Positions 22,596-34,071 of a DNA stretch of 64,000 nt are shown one piece after another (positions within the stretch are counted from its first letter, which is position 1; each line of letters opens with the position of its first letter). The notes below the pieces were generated by a model. That model did no database searches and was not told where the DNA came from. It saw only the letters and a list, made by a program, of their open reading frames with translations. The DNA is from Bryopsis sp. KO-2023 (lineage: Eukaryota; Chlorophyta; Ulvophyceae; Bryopsidales; Bryopsidaceae): contig BSYQ01000008.1 of the NCBI GenBank assembly GCA_030272585.1, positions 806,001-870,000 of the forward strand. Direction: 5' to 3'. Both the position numbers and the translations under genes were made by a program.

Positions 22596-24913
22596 ATGTT
22601 TGTTGTGGAAAACGTATCGATTGCTCACGCATTTGCGTTGTTGTTGGTGGCCGTTGCGGGCCTCGAGTTGGTCTGGTGGGTATGGCGGCGGACGAAATAT
22701 GACTTGCACAAGATGCCAGGGCCGAAACCTCTGCCCTTTATCGGGCACGCCCACCTTCTTCCGGGAGGCAGCAAACCTCAGCTCAGTGCGAAGTTCCACG
22801 AGTGGGCTCTCGAATATGGAAAACTGTTCAGGGTAAGCTCATACCGCCTCCGTTCCAACTTTTCTCCTGTCGATTTACAACGGGCGTTAGATATGGAGCC
22901 GAAATTCGAATTTTTTTTTTGACGTTCGCGCTACCTGTTTCCAGTAATCGACTCGTCCCGCGAGTCGATTAGTCGAGCTCCCCATGGTTGAAGTAGAAAT
23001 AGCACCCACAGTTCAATTTTCAGGGCTTCGAGGCGTTACGTGCCCACTGCCCGTTGCGTTATTGATCGTGGGAGTTGCAATATGTACAATTGTACAACAG
23101 TACAATGTGCACGGTACCTCCTCCCCACCGAGCATGTGGTGTTGCATGAAGTCGACCCAACGCACATAAGCAATTGCTGAGTAAAGGACGGCAAGGATTT
23201 GCATGCATTTGTTCTCATTAGATTTTGAGCGATCTGAGAAAATGAATGATCCCTTTTGCAACCTTCACAAAAGAACTGATTTTTCAGCTTGTCATGATTT
23301 CATAATGACACTTTGCTTTGTTGAATCTGCTGAAGCTGCGTGTGCTGGGGGAAGACATGGTGGTGGTTCACGATCCAAAGTTTATTGAGGGCCAGCTCCT
23401 CACATCTGCCCACACAGACACCCCCAAGTCTTCTGCCTACCGGCACTTCAACAAGGTCGAGATGCAGAATGGAATTAAAAGCACCCTGTAGCTGTTTGTT
23501 CTTTCCCTTGGTTTTCCCACTTGATCATAGAATATTGAAGATGGGTTGATTACTCCGTTGGCTTTGCAATCATGATGCCAGTGCCTAATGTTTTGGGGAG
23601 GTGAAAAAGGTTGCTGGATTTCCTGTTTTAAGTGAGGGTAGGGGCTGAGAATTCCAAGAAAAGAAAAAAGCAAGAAGGGACCGACCATTCACTTGTGCTG
23701 TTGGCTTTTATGTGCTTCACAGCTGATGAGCCCTTACAACTTGAGCGGTATTTTCACATCTTCGAAACCGGATGCGAAGTATAGGTCATTCCGAAAGACG
23801 ATGGCGGCTGCTTTCAGTTCCGTAGGACTGAAAAGAGGCTACCCACATTTCCTGTCGAAAGCCAAACAAGTGGCATCAAAGATAGAGGTCCAAACAAAGG
23901 CTGGAGCATCCATCGACATTCAAGATTGGGGCGTTAGAGCCACATTCGATTGCATCGGCCACTTTGCCTATGATCTCGATTTCAACTCGATCGACAACAA
24001 AGCCCATCCTTTGCTGGAGGCACTGAAGTTTGCTACGAACGATGCTATGGCTGGGTATAGCAACCCCTTGTGGGAGCCCTACAAGAGGTTCATGCCATTC
24101 ACGGATATTTCAAAGAAGTCCAGGAAAATGTACCAGCAGCTTTACCATGAATATGGTAAGATCATGAAAGCAATCGATCTGGAGGGAACCCCCCCAGCGG
24201 ACGAGGATGTCTCGATCAGAGCCCAGCTGATGAGGTTGAGGAACCCTTTGGAGAACAACCGTAAAGCCACTTACGAAGAAATGCATGTTGAAATGGCCGT
24301 ATTCATGGTCGGTGGCACTGACACCACCGGGCACCAGCTGGGTTGGATCATGATGTGTCTGTGTACGCATCCGGAGGTGCAAGAGCGTGTGTTCGATGAA
24401 CTGGTGGAAAATGGGTTGACAGGGAAGGGGTGCAGGGATTCAGAGTATGGTGATTTGGCCAACCTCACGTACTTGAACCAGGTCTTGAAAGAAGGCTTGC
24501 GAATAATTCCGGGGGCGCCAGCCGCCAGTATGAGGCGAATAGAGAAGGACATGGATGTGCTTGGATATCGGGTACCGAAAGGCACCCTTGTCATGGGTCA
24601 AACACAAACTTTGAACACCTGCCCGTGGATGTGGACTGATGGCGATGAGTTCAATCCAGATCGGTGGAACAAAGACCAAGGGGACGAGGCTGCTCAGAGG
24701 ATATATACATTTGGTACCGGTGCCAGAAACTGCATAGGTCAAAGACTGGCCATGCTGGAGCTTCAGATAATGCTGGTGGTGTTACTGTCCAAGTTTCGAT
24801 TCGACTTGGACCCCCGCATGGGGGGGTGGGATGGGGCAATCAAACGCAGCTTTAATTCTGTGACCCTTACTTGTGAAGGGGGCATGTGGCTCCGTGCAGA
24901 GCACAGGAATTGA
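22596..24913 (+). CDS. Cytochrome P450, copy A
   Basis: Membrane-anchored haem-thiolate monooxygenase. Exons 22596-22832, 23336-23455 and 23723-24913, all phase 0, give 515 residues. An N-terminal anchor helix (FALLLVAVAGLELVWWVW) is followed by the proline hinge PGPKPLPFIG. I-helix GGTDTT at about 316-321, K-helix EGLR, FNPDRW, and haem loop FGTGARNCIG with the axial Cys at 456. The K-helix/SRS5 region (EGLRIIPGAPAASMRR) differs from the other three copies (ETLRRVSSAPAPSMRR), the likeliest place for changed substrate use. Intron 1 holds a 10-bp hairpin (22946-22970) and sequence shared with intron 1 of copy C. The family number and substrate cannot be given from sequence. Confidence 0.92.
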
Positions 24914-25112
24914 ACGTAATAGTGACCCCCCTGAAAATTATGGAAATTGTGGGATTGTTGATATTTTATATCTTCTGTTTTCCGAACATGTGGATTTGGT
25001 ATTCGATTTTTTCATGCACGTGTATTTGGTGGGGGGGGGGGGGGGTTCTTGGGATAGATTCTGGATTCTTTTATTTTTAAAAGTAAATTTTTACTTCTTT
25101 GTTTTATTCAGG

Positions 25113-25866
25113 TCGTGTGTAGACATTGATTTCTTGGGGGATTGCCTGTCATTATTCCAGCACTAACCATGTGCTGACGTGAAATTTGATTTGCAACCCT
25201 CGACTCTTTGTAATGGTATGAACGATTTGGGGAATGTCACAAACAAATGTTTCAATGATGGGGATGTCACAAACAAATGTTTCAATGATGGGGATGATCA
25301 ACCTGTTCCCAGATTGATGCATGCATGCATGCATGTCTGTCATATGACAACCATACAGTTGGTAATGAAAATGGGCTATCTTCAATGTTGTGAGTGGGAT
25401 GAAAAGGATCTCCAACGTCTAAACCAAAATGTTGGGTAGTCCATAGTTTATGCACTGTCCAACATTTTGTTTTAAGACATTGGATCCCCACTGAAAAAGT
25501 ATGCAGGGGCACATATTGAGATCATTCACATCATTGAAACGCTTGTTTGTAATCTTCCACAAATCGAACAAATGTTAGCTTTTTCTTCTCTTCTTGTTCT
25601 TTCTTTTTCACAACACAAGCAGTCGAGGGTTGCAAAGCAAAATTTTACATCAGCACAAGCCTAAGTACTGGGACAATGATGTCGAAAAAATCGATGTCGA
25701 CATATGATCGTATGTCGTGACCTGAATGAAACAAACTGACTACCAAGACCTGAGAAACAACCGAAAATCCACAATCCATCCAAAACCACCAAATGCCATA
25801 TCCACAAGTTCGGAAAACAGAAAATATAATGTACCAACAATTCCTTAATTTTCATGGCGGCCACTA
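25113..25866. repeat. Inverted 3' flanks between convergent P450 A and B
   Basis: The sequence after A (25113-25290) matches, as reverse complement, the sequence after B (25510-25665): CAACCCTCGACT and TTTCAATGATG occur in mirrored order. The same flank follows C (50735-50966) and, more diverged, D (57160-57215). A 31-bp unit is tandemly doubled at about 25235-25296 (core TGTCACAAACAAATGTTTCA). The duplicated P450 unit therefore includes its 3' UTR. Confidence 0.65.
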
Positions 25867-27993
25867 TTACGTTGGATTCCTGTGCTCAGCTCGGAGCCAC
25901 ATGCCCCCTTCACAAGTAAAGGTCACAGAATCGAAGCTTCGTTTGATTGCCCCATCCCACCCCCCCATGCGGGGGTCCAAGCTGAATCGAAACTTGGACA
26001 ACAACACCGCCAGCACCATCTGAAGCTCCAGCATGGCCAGTCTTTCACCAATACACTTTCTGGCACCGGTGCCAAATGTATATATCCTCTGAGCAGCCTC
26101 GTCCCCTTGGTCCTTGTTCCACCGATCAGGGTTGAACTCATCGCCATTAGTCCACATCCACGGGCAGGTGTTCAAAGTGTATGGTTGGCCCATGACAAGG
26201 GTGCCTTTCGGTACCCGATACCCAAGCACATCCATGTCCTTATCTGTTCGCCTCATACTGGGGGCAGGAGCCGAACTGACTCTACGCAAGGTTTCTTTCG
26301 AGACCTGGCTCAAGTAGGTGAGGTTGGCCAAATCACCATACTCTAGATCCCTGCACCCCTTCCCTGCCAACCCATTTTCCACCAGTTCATCGAACACACG
26401 ATCTTGAACTTCTGGATGCGTGCACAGACACATCATGGTCCAACCAATCTGGTGCCCAGTGGTGTCAGTGCCACCGACCATGAATACGGCCATTTCAACA
26501 TGCATTTCTTCGTAAGTGGCTTTACGGTTGTTCTCCAAAGGGTTCCTCAACCTCATGAGCTGGGCTCGAATGGAGACATCCTCTTCCGCTGGGGGGCTGC
26601 CCTCCAGATCGATTGCTTTCATGATCTTGTCATATTCATGGTACAGTTGCTGGTACATTTTTCTTGTCTTCTTTGCAATAGCAGTGAATGGCATGAGCCT
26701 CTTGTAGACCTCCCACAAAGAATTGCTGTACCCAGCCATAGCATCGGCAGTGGCGAACTTAATTGCCTCCAACAAAGGATGGGCTTTGTTGTCGACCGAG
26801 TTGAAATCAAGGTCATAGGCAAAATGACCAATGCAATCGAATGCGAATCTCACGCCCAAATCTTGAATGTCGATGGATGCTCCAGCCTTCGTTTGGGTCT
26901 CTATTGTTGACGCCACTTGTTTGGCTTTCGACAAGAAGTGTGGGTAGCCACGTTTCAGTCCTATGGAGCTGAAAGCAGCCGCTAAGGTCTTTCGGAATGA
27001 CCTATACTTTGCATCCGGTTTCGGTGATGTCAAAATGCCGTTCAAGTTGTAGGGACTAACCATCTGTGAAACACGAAAAGAACGTTCAACTCAGCTTCAA
27101 TATTCTATGTTGAAGGTGGCAATCCTGGGGGGAAAAGGGGGACATTCATGGAGGAAACAAACAGCTACAGAGTGATTTAGTTGCATTCTACATCTTGACC
27201 TTGTTGAAGTGCTGGAAGGCGGAGGCCTTGGGGGTGTCTGTGTGGGCAGATGTGTGAAGCTGTCCCTCAATAAACTTTCGATCGTGAACCACCACCATGT
27301 TTTCCCCCAGCACTTGAAGCTACAGCAGAATCAACAGAGCAAAGTGTCATTATGCAATTACTGTGATCTGATAATTTTTGCACTTTGCTGAATGCTCCAA
27401 AAGAAATCATCCCTTCATTGAGTAGAGGATACACAGGAATCAAGCTTGTCTCAGATCGCCCAAAACGAAGCAGCTTTGACTCAGTAATTGCTTATGTACA
27501 TTGGGTCCACTTCATGCTACATCAACTTCCTGGTCTGGAAGAAAGTACCATACATATTGCAAAGGGCAAGGGGCAGAAAATTACCACCCTCCATGCCCTG
27601 AAAATTGAACTGTCAAAATTACTGTGGGTGTTATTTTGACTAACATCATGGACCACTCGACCAATCAACTCTCGTTCAGTAGGCGGAATAAACCCACGAT
27701 ATCTAACGCCCATTGAAAATCGACGGGTAGCACTTGGAGGGGAAAAGGAATGGGCTCACCCTGTACAGCTTTCCATATTCGAGAGCCCACTCGTGGATCT
27801 TCGCACTGAGCTGCGGTTTGCTGCCTGTCGGGAGAAGGTGGGCGTGCCCGATAAAGGGCAGAGGCTTCGGCCCTGGCATCTTGTGCAAGTCATACCTCGT
27901 CCGCCGCCATACCCACCAGACCAACTCGAGGCCCGCAACGGCCACCAACAACAACGCAAACGCGCGAGCAATCGAGAAGGTTTCAACAAACAT
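25867..27993 (-). CDS. Cytochrome P450, copy B
   Basis: Complete paralogue of copy A on the opposite strand, tail to tail with it. Exons 27760-27993, 27200-27319 and 25867-27063, phase 0, give 516 residues. One residue is missing at the N terminus (MFVETF against MFVVEN). It has all core motifs: anchor helix and PGPKPLPFIG, I-helix GGTDTT, ETLR, FNPDRW and haem loop FGTGARKCIG. It shares the I-helix and haem-loop type with A but the K-helix type with C and D. Its promoter is split by about 200 bp of extra DNA (see 28055-28262). Confidence 0.92.
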
Positions 27994-28054
27994 GAGGGAT
28001 GTTCAGCAATTCAACAATTCAGCAATTCATTGTTTTCGGGGAAGCGGAAGACCT

Positions 28055-28262
28055 GTCCGTTGTTGGGCTGGATAGAATACGCTGCCGGATATTCTGGAAA
28101 GCTAAGGGAGACAGTTCGGTGGATGTGGCTAGATGAGTCATGAATATAGCTGGTAGTCATAGCTTAGTAAAGGGAATCGGTGAATCGGGAAGGATAATCT
28201 TAATCAATCTGAACAGGCCCTAAAGGTGGTGTCTGTGAGAGGGGGAACTGACCCTTTCGTCT
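28055..28262. mobile_element. Insertion in P450 B promoter
   Basis: Copies B and C share the words GAC(C)TGTCCGTT and CGTTTATTAAGGCAAAAGAAACG. In C they are fused; in B they are about 205 bp apart, with a CCGTT-like word at both edges that could be a target duplication. The inserted DNA has no clear terminal inverted repeats and no frame. It moves the AT-rich TATA-like segment about 270 bp from the ATG, so it may have weakened or re-routed B transcription. Confidence 0.5.
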
Positions 28263-28399
28263 CAAGGGTCTCACACCGTTTATTAAGGCAAAAGAAACGA
28301 TGGTAGGGAAGATCGGACATGAGCAGGCATGTTGAAAAGTGGCATTTGCCACTATTACGGAGATTGAGCTAATCGTGGCACCCTGTAGCGAACACGCTT

Positions 28400-30500
28400 C
28401 TGACAGCTGCATCGACGCAACCAGTCGACGTCGGTGGAGTCGTATCGACTCGTCGGTGGTCTGTATTGGCTGGTGCGTTTGCAGGAAGTTTAACGTCGTT
28501 TGAAAACTGTGTTACAATGCTCTTGGTATTCTGGCCCCTCTATGGAATCGAGGGTTACTGGCAGGCGACCCTTCGTTCGCTCCTACCACCACCACTCCCA
28601 CGCCAGTTTCATGTCACTCCGTCTCTACACATGCCGACTACATTGTCGGCGTTTCCTCTGTTCTGCCGCCCCTGACTACGGCGGCTGCGTTTCTGTCCCA
28701 ACTATGAGTCACTTCCCCATCAAAGACAAATGCCCCCCTTTGTTCCTAAATTAATTCCCGAATGAACAACACACCCGCAGAATCTTAGAAGTGGCATCAA
28801 AGTGGCACCATGCAAAAATTGCACCTTAAAACCGTCTGCCATGCGTCACAGGCAGCGTCTCGAAAAACCCCTAAATTTCCGTCTGACTGAGTTGCGCTGA
28901 GTAATTGTGATGACTGCGTCCAAAATGTCGCAGAGTCAGACTGAACGAGAAAAAAAACACGGCGATGGCGCCGGCGCTTCGGTCGCTTCGGTCGCGCCGG
29001 TCTAACTCGCACGCCGGTCGCGCGGTCGCTTCGGCGGCTAACGCGACCCTAAACACCCCTCTACCCTTATGACAGACATTTTCGATGACGGACTGAGATA
29101 TATAGTGGTTTTCGTCGCCCCGATCACGCCTTCACGGGGGACATTCACGCTGTGATCACGATCCATCAATCACGTAATTCAGCCGTTCACGCCCAACATC
29201 GGTGCTGACGCACCCAACGAGATTCTGGCGACTCGTGGGGTATTATGCCTCGTCGCGAGGATCCCCGCGCGGCCACTCGACGACTTCGTGCAAAGCCGGT
29301 TTGGATAATCGAGACATACTCGAAGCACGCACCGGGGAGAACCCGATTCCGTGAATTTTGTTTTTCTGCTTGTCGTTTACAGTCCGTGCTTTGCGCTGGG
29401 GGTGTTGTATGTCTCGGGTTTGCGTTCGTGGAAGTCAGCAAAAAGGGACTGCCTGCCGAAACGGAAACCCGAAAAACTTAAAACTGACGTCGGAGATCAG
29501 TGCAGTCAAGTGGCGCTTCTCGGTGGAATTCGTTTGACGAATTTCGAATTTCTGGGCAAAAGGATTTATTCGCAACTGGACGCTTCCCTACTTTCTTCCG
29601 TGCGCAGTCGCTTGTATCTCTGGCCCTGGCATGTTTTCGACGACTTGTCCGACTTTGTACCCCGCCGTTTAAAGACTCCCCCCTTCTTTTTACCTAAACT
29701 AACTCAAGCAGGTTTATATTCTGCCCCTCATTACTTTCCTTGGAGATGAACAAACCAGTGCAAGCAGCAAGCAAACCCTCTTGGAGATGAACAAACCAGT
29801 GCAAGCAGCAAGCAAACCCTCGCAGATCAAGCTTTTGGTTGGGACCAAACAACTTCGCGACAAGTTCATGCCACAACTTTTCAAGCCACAGATTTTCGCG
29901 AACTCTCCACTGGAACTATATGCGCTTTTTTTTCTTCTTTCCTCTCCTCACAGACGCGGAACTATGACTTCATGATAACAACAGGAACCACTATATCGCG
30001 GGGGGAAAACCAACCAACTTCACTGAGATGGCCCAGATTTTTCGAGGCAAAACTGCGGCTGGGCACAGTATCCATTTTGCGCGCGTCAGCTTCGCCTCCT
30101 AGAAAGTGGACTTACAGTGGCAGGTGGAGAGGAACAAGAGCCGTTGCGACATAGCAAAAGTGACGATATTATGACGGAAAGGTGAGAATTCCATTGACAT
30201 TAATCATTTGGTGTTCAAGAGTCACTCTAGTCTTAGACTTGCATGAATAAAGATGCATTTTCATGCCTTGGTTTGCTTTTCATCGGCAGCTGGTGAATTC
30301 TTTTCCACCCCACAAAACGAACTTCATGAATTTGCTTTTGACCAAGGTGTTGTGAATCGCAACTGAGATGACATTAGATTGGGAGTCTAGTGAACTGAAA
30401 GAGTGTGAGTAAGGCTAAGTGAGATGAAGTGGGATGCAGTTGTGTTGACTTGTGGATGCGAATGGAATCGTGAGAGGAACAGTAAGATGGTGTGGGTAGT
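28400..30500. other. GC-rich island and flanks, no assigned gene
   Basis: 28950-29300 is GC-rich with CGGTCGCTTCGG-type words and a TATATAGTGG word near 29098. A 41-bp unit is tandemly doubled at about 29739-29821 (core GATGAACAAACCAGTGCAAG). Open frames at 29245-29750 have no recognisable similarity. It is probably a decayed mobile element related to the islands at 36.4-36.9 and 49.2-49.5 kb. Confidence 0.35.
29739..29821. repeat. 41-bp tandem duplication
   Basis: Two adjacent, essentially identical copies of a 41-bp unit beginning TTGGAGATGAACAAACCAG. Simple recent duplication. Confidence 0.8.
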
Positions 30501-30779
30501 CTTTTAAGGGGAACTGGTGAACCTAAGTTCGTAACAGGCAAACTTTCTGAAAAGGTGTTTCAGAGTGCTTGTTGAACTGCGTCCGAGAAAAGAAAAGCAA
30601 TCTACGAAAAGAGACTTACAACAAAGGATACATTCCAATAATAGGCCCAAAAAAACATGTGATAGCACAATGATTACCGCAACAAAAACGTCCTTCCCAA
30701 TAATTGAATTGCAAGAGTAAGGCCAAATTCTCTGGGGGTTCACCCAAAATAAATTATTTTCCATACAAATACCAAAAAT

Positions 30780-31510
30780 ATTGATGCTGGCATCTTCCCC
30801 GAGCCGATCCCTGAGCTCCACCGAAAAAAACTTTTTCGAGGAGTCCCTGGCTGAGGTAGAACCTCGAATCTCGATTCCCATGGGCCCATTCACATCCCAA
30901 TCTGAAAACCAGAAATAAAAATAAAATAAAAATTTAGGATAGTTAATGTAGTCAGACATCCCACACACATACGTAACACTGAAATGTTCATGCAACACAA
31001 TATTGTTCTTATTTAAACCACGGGTAAACCAGACACCTCCTGCACCTCAGTAAGCAAACATGCCGTGCCCTAATCTCATAAAACCATATACCCCACACCC
31101 TGCAATGTGTCAATCTCTCGCGTAGCTCCCAGTTATCCACTCCTCAACATATATATTGGATAGAATTCCACCACCAGAGACTGCATAGACTGCGGCGGCG
31201 GGACAAGGCCTCACCACTAGGAAGGCCCAGAGCACCGAGCATCAACAGGGGCGATCGAGCGCTGTGACATATCTTTTCTTCCTCGCGGTCGTTGCTTGAG
31301 CTTCCCTGAGCTACGTACAATTCCCCCAAGTCTACACAGTCGCCCCTGTCTTGCGGTGCCACCTGCGGCGCCTCTGGTAATCACCTCTCCACCTGCCACG
31401 ATCGTCAGCTGATAAGTTTTCGGGGCAATGTTTTTGGGAGCCTCTTTGGTGGATCTCGATGGGGCCTCTTCGTTTTCAGTCCAAAGCTTTGTATTCTCCA
31501 CCTCATTATT
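30780..31510 (-). CDS. Candidate minus-strand exons, protein not recognised
   Basis: Two segments look coding. About 30785-30905 follows a TTTCAG acceptor and ends at a GTATTT donor (DWDVNGPMGIEIRG, then KKFFSVELRDRLGEDASINI). About 31375-31510 (TYQLTIVAGGEVITRGAA) ends at a GTGGCA donor. They may be the 3' end of the large minus-strand gene to the right or a separate gene. No family call is possible. Confidence 0.3.
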
Positions 31511-32460
31511 TTTGGGGGGAAGAAAAAAGGATCAGAGGCGCAGTGGACGGCGCAGTTATGCGACTCAGGAATGAAAAATACTTTCAGAAGTCGCGACGAG
31601 GTCATTTTTTCGTGTCACCAGCGGGGACGGCATAAGCTAAAGCCTCTGAAAACTTCGATCCCCTCCTTTGCAGCTCATGCCGATGCATGCTCCAGCTGAC
31701 ATTTGCTGTGGCAATTGCTGAGACATTTGCTGGGAGGATTGAGACCAATTTTACTGCACGCTATATTGCAGGAATCTTTTTGGGGATATCATTCTTCGAG
31801 GGTTTGGAAGTGGAAGCGGGCAAAAGTGATCAAGATATGATCAAGTGTGTGTTTTGGGAGTTATGGTTAGGAGATTACGACCGAACGTTGACTGAGAGTG
31901 AACCTGGAGGTCGTGGTAACTGTGGGGATAAAAGGGGAGCCGCTTTCTTCGACCTTACAAAGCGGCCTGGGTGTCATTCATTTTCTAACGAAAATGAAAA
32001 TATAATGTTCATAACTTCTCACACAGACCTCGGATGGATCTCAAACAACTTTCAAATGATAGGAAATGTTTTTTCCTTGCGATTAGACATCTCAAATATG
32101 TAAATTAATCAAGTCATAAGAAAGTTATGACAGATTTCACTATTTTTTTAATACTCGCGTTTTTGCGTATTTTTACCATCACCCTATTAAACAGTATTAC
32201 GTATTGTGACGTCTTGGAAAAAGAAAGAGGACATGTGTGAGGGAATGGAAAGGAGGGGTAGAATCCGAAGTCAAGTTGAAATTGCGGAAAGTGAGTCTTT
32301 TTGGATAATTCACTTTCTGTTTTTTTTTTAATGATTTAAGCTCTTTATTGTTTATTTATTTATTTATTGTTTGTTTGCTTATCGTTTGTTTGTTTTTTTA
32401 ATCTCAATTCTTCTGTTGAATACAGAAACATCCATAGAAAAATCCATAGAAAAATCCAGA
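31511..32460. other. Stretch with one unexplained open frame
   Basis: An open frame on + at 31687-32103 (138 codons) has no recognised motif and no good splice neighbours. The rest is AT-rich with T runs. Nothing firm. Confidence 0.3.
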
Positions 32461-32469
32461 ATCTAGTAG

Positions 32470-32515
32470 AAGCAGTGCTGGAATCGAACCAGCAAGAATT
32501 CATCCAAGACTGCTT
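32470..32515 (-). other. tRNA-like minihelix (T arm plus acceptor, no D or anticodon arm)
   Basis: On the minus strand: AAGCAGT, a 15-nt linker, GCTGG-TTCGATT-CCAGC, then ACTGCTT. The seven outer pairs and five T-stem pairs are all Watson-Crick, the T loop fits the TTCRANN consensus (B box GGTTCGATTCC), and the 3' strands abut exactly as in a tRNA. The 15-nt linker is too short for D and anticodon arms. No alternative 5' acceptor strand lies at normal tRNA distance upstream. Likely a decayed tRNA or SINE head; an armless tRNA-like RNA is the more exciting option. Confidence 0.4.
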
Positions 32516-32673
32516 ACCCACAGAAAAATCCAGAAAATGTCCATGGTCATTCTTGTCCAACCCCACTCAGCCGAATCTAGTGCAGGAATCGCATCCCCTG
32601 TCCAAGAACTTTCTTTTTTTCATCGCATTCACCCCTCACCCTCACCTTTTCTGTTCTGAAACAGGGTTTCGAC

Positions 32674-33699
32674 ATGTCAAACGCTTCTACTCTTGCCATT
32701 TCTCTACATGCCTTGTGCGAAAGGGAGGGAAAAGGGGGTTGGATTTGAGGAGGGAAGATTGATGAGCTTATTCTGAGCAAAATGATATATCTTAAAACAG
32801 AATTCAGCTCTGTGATCGACTACCTTCGCGCCACACTTCATGCGGACTCCTTTTCTTACAGCGATTTTCTCTTGGCGAACCTGCAAGGGAAGAAAGGCAC
32901 ATCTTCAAGCTTGGGTGAAACACTTCTTTCATCTCAAGATGAAATGATTGAAAACAAACAAATAGTGACAGCAAACAACCTTGTGAAGAACTTGTCCACG
33001 GGGGAAGCACTCAGGAAATGGGCGTGCGTCGTTGGAAGGAACATCGGCGTCTTGGAAAATGGGACAATAACAGTTTCTCCCTCGTTTCCAGGACATTTCA
33101 ATGTGTCGATAAAGACAGAAAAGGGGCAGAAAAAATCAGTTGCGAAAAATATATATCCGGGGTTCCAATTTTGGCCGGGAGACAGCAAAATCGGTTATCC
33201 TATCCAGCTGCACAACAAATTTTTCCGTCCAATTATCCTAACCAAGAACGGAGAGTTGCTGCAACTAGAGGCAGTAAGGGAAGAATTTGAGGGGATTATC
33301 TTTGAAAGGGGTGACAATGGGTTGGTGATCAAGAGAACAATACCCATCTTGACTATGGAAAAGACTAAGCCTTCCTGGAGGAGAGGAACTACTATGCGAA
33401 CAAGAATCAAGGAAATGAAATACATATTTCATGCACTGCATGCATTGGAGTCTAATGGGTATGGGTTTTTTTGGAGGGTGTTTTTTTTCAACGGAAACTG
33501 AATGTGTGTGTTTTTTTTCAGCTTACCTTGCCTTTTGCCCACTTGCAGGGATGCAGACGCAATGTCGAGCTTGTGGGAAGAATACAACAAGGCCAACCAA
33601 TCCTCCACAAGTAAACGGCTCCCAGCACTGGCAAGGTTCCTGGAGAAAACGAAAACAGCCATTGGGACAACACCACATCAATACGAAACTATTTTTTAG
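32674..33699 (+). CDS. Small two-exon gene of unknown function, possible in-frame stop near 5' end
   Basis: Exons 32782-33458 and 33549-33699 join in phase (GTATGG donor, TTGCAG acceptor) to 275 residues from ATG 32782. The protein is mixed alpha/beta, basic, with no signal or membrane segment; recognisable stretches include FNVSIKTEKGQKKS, FQFWPGDSKIGYPIQLHNKF and a helical C terminus (LPALARFLEKTKTAI). I do not recognise the family. Upstream, ATG 32674 opens the same frame with protein-like sequence (MSNASTLAISLHALCEREG) but meets TGA at 32746, so either the start is 32782 or the 5' end is broken. A GTAAAC donor at about 33617 could give a different last exon at 33873-34084. Confidence 0.5.
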
Positions 33700-34071
33700 T
33701 ATTTTTTATTTCCTTGTGAAGAACTGGGGAGGGAAATGAAGATGTGCATTACGTGACGAAGTGATCAGAATCAACAGAAATAATAACTCAATTTTTGTTT
33801 GCCTTTTTTTTTCTATTCTACTACTTTATTTTGTTCCTGGTTTTCTTTTCTGCTTTCTGCTTTCTTGACACAGGATATAAATTTAATGGTCACCTCTTTT
33901 GTATTGAAAGAGACAGATCAAGTAAAACAACTGGCCAGACTGGAACGCAACAGAACAGCGATTTCACTCTTTCTTTCAGTGGTTCTTTCTATGAAAACTA
34001 TCATAGAGAATTTGAAAAACTTACATTCAGGGATTTTGGATCAGGAAGCCAGATTTTGTTTTCCTGTTCAC

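Noticed and set aside
23080-23106. GTACAATTGTAC palindrome in P450 A intron 1
   Set aside because: Short, AT-rich and expected by chance in this sequence.
32470-32515. Ordinary tRNA gene
   Set aside because: No room for D and anticodon arms, and no 5' acceptor strand at normal distance; also not a permuted tRNA, since the acceptor strands are in normal order.
32746-32748. TGA as selenocysteine codon
   Set aside because: No known selenoprotein motif around it and no SECIS-like structure seen; a later start or broken 5' end is simpler.
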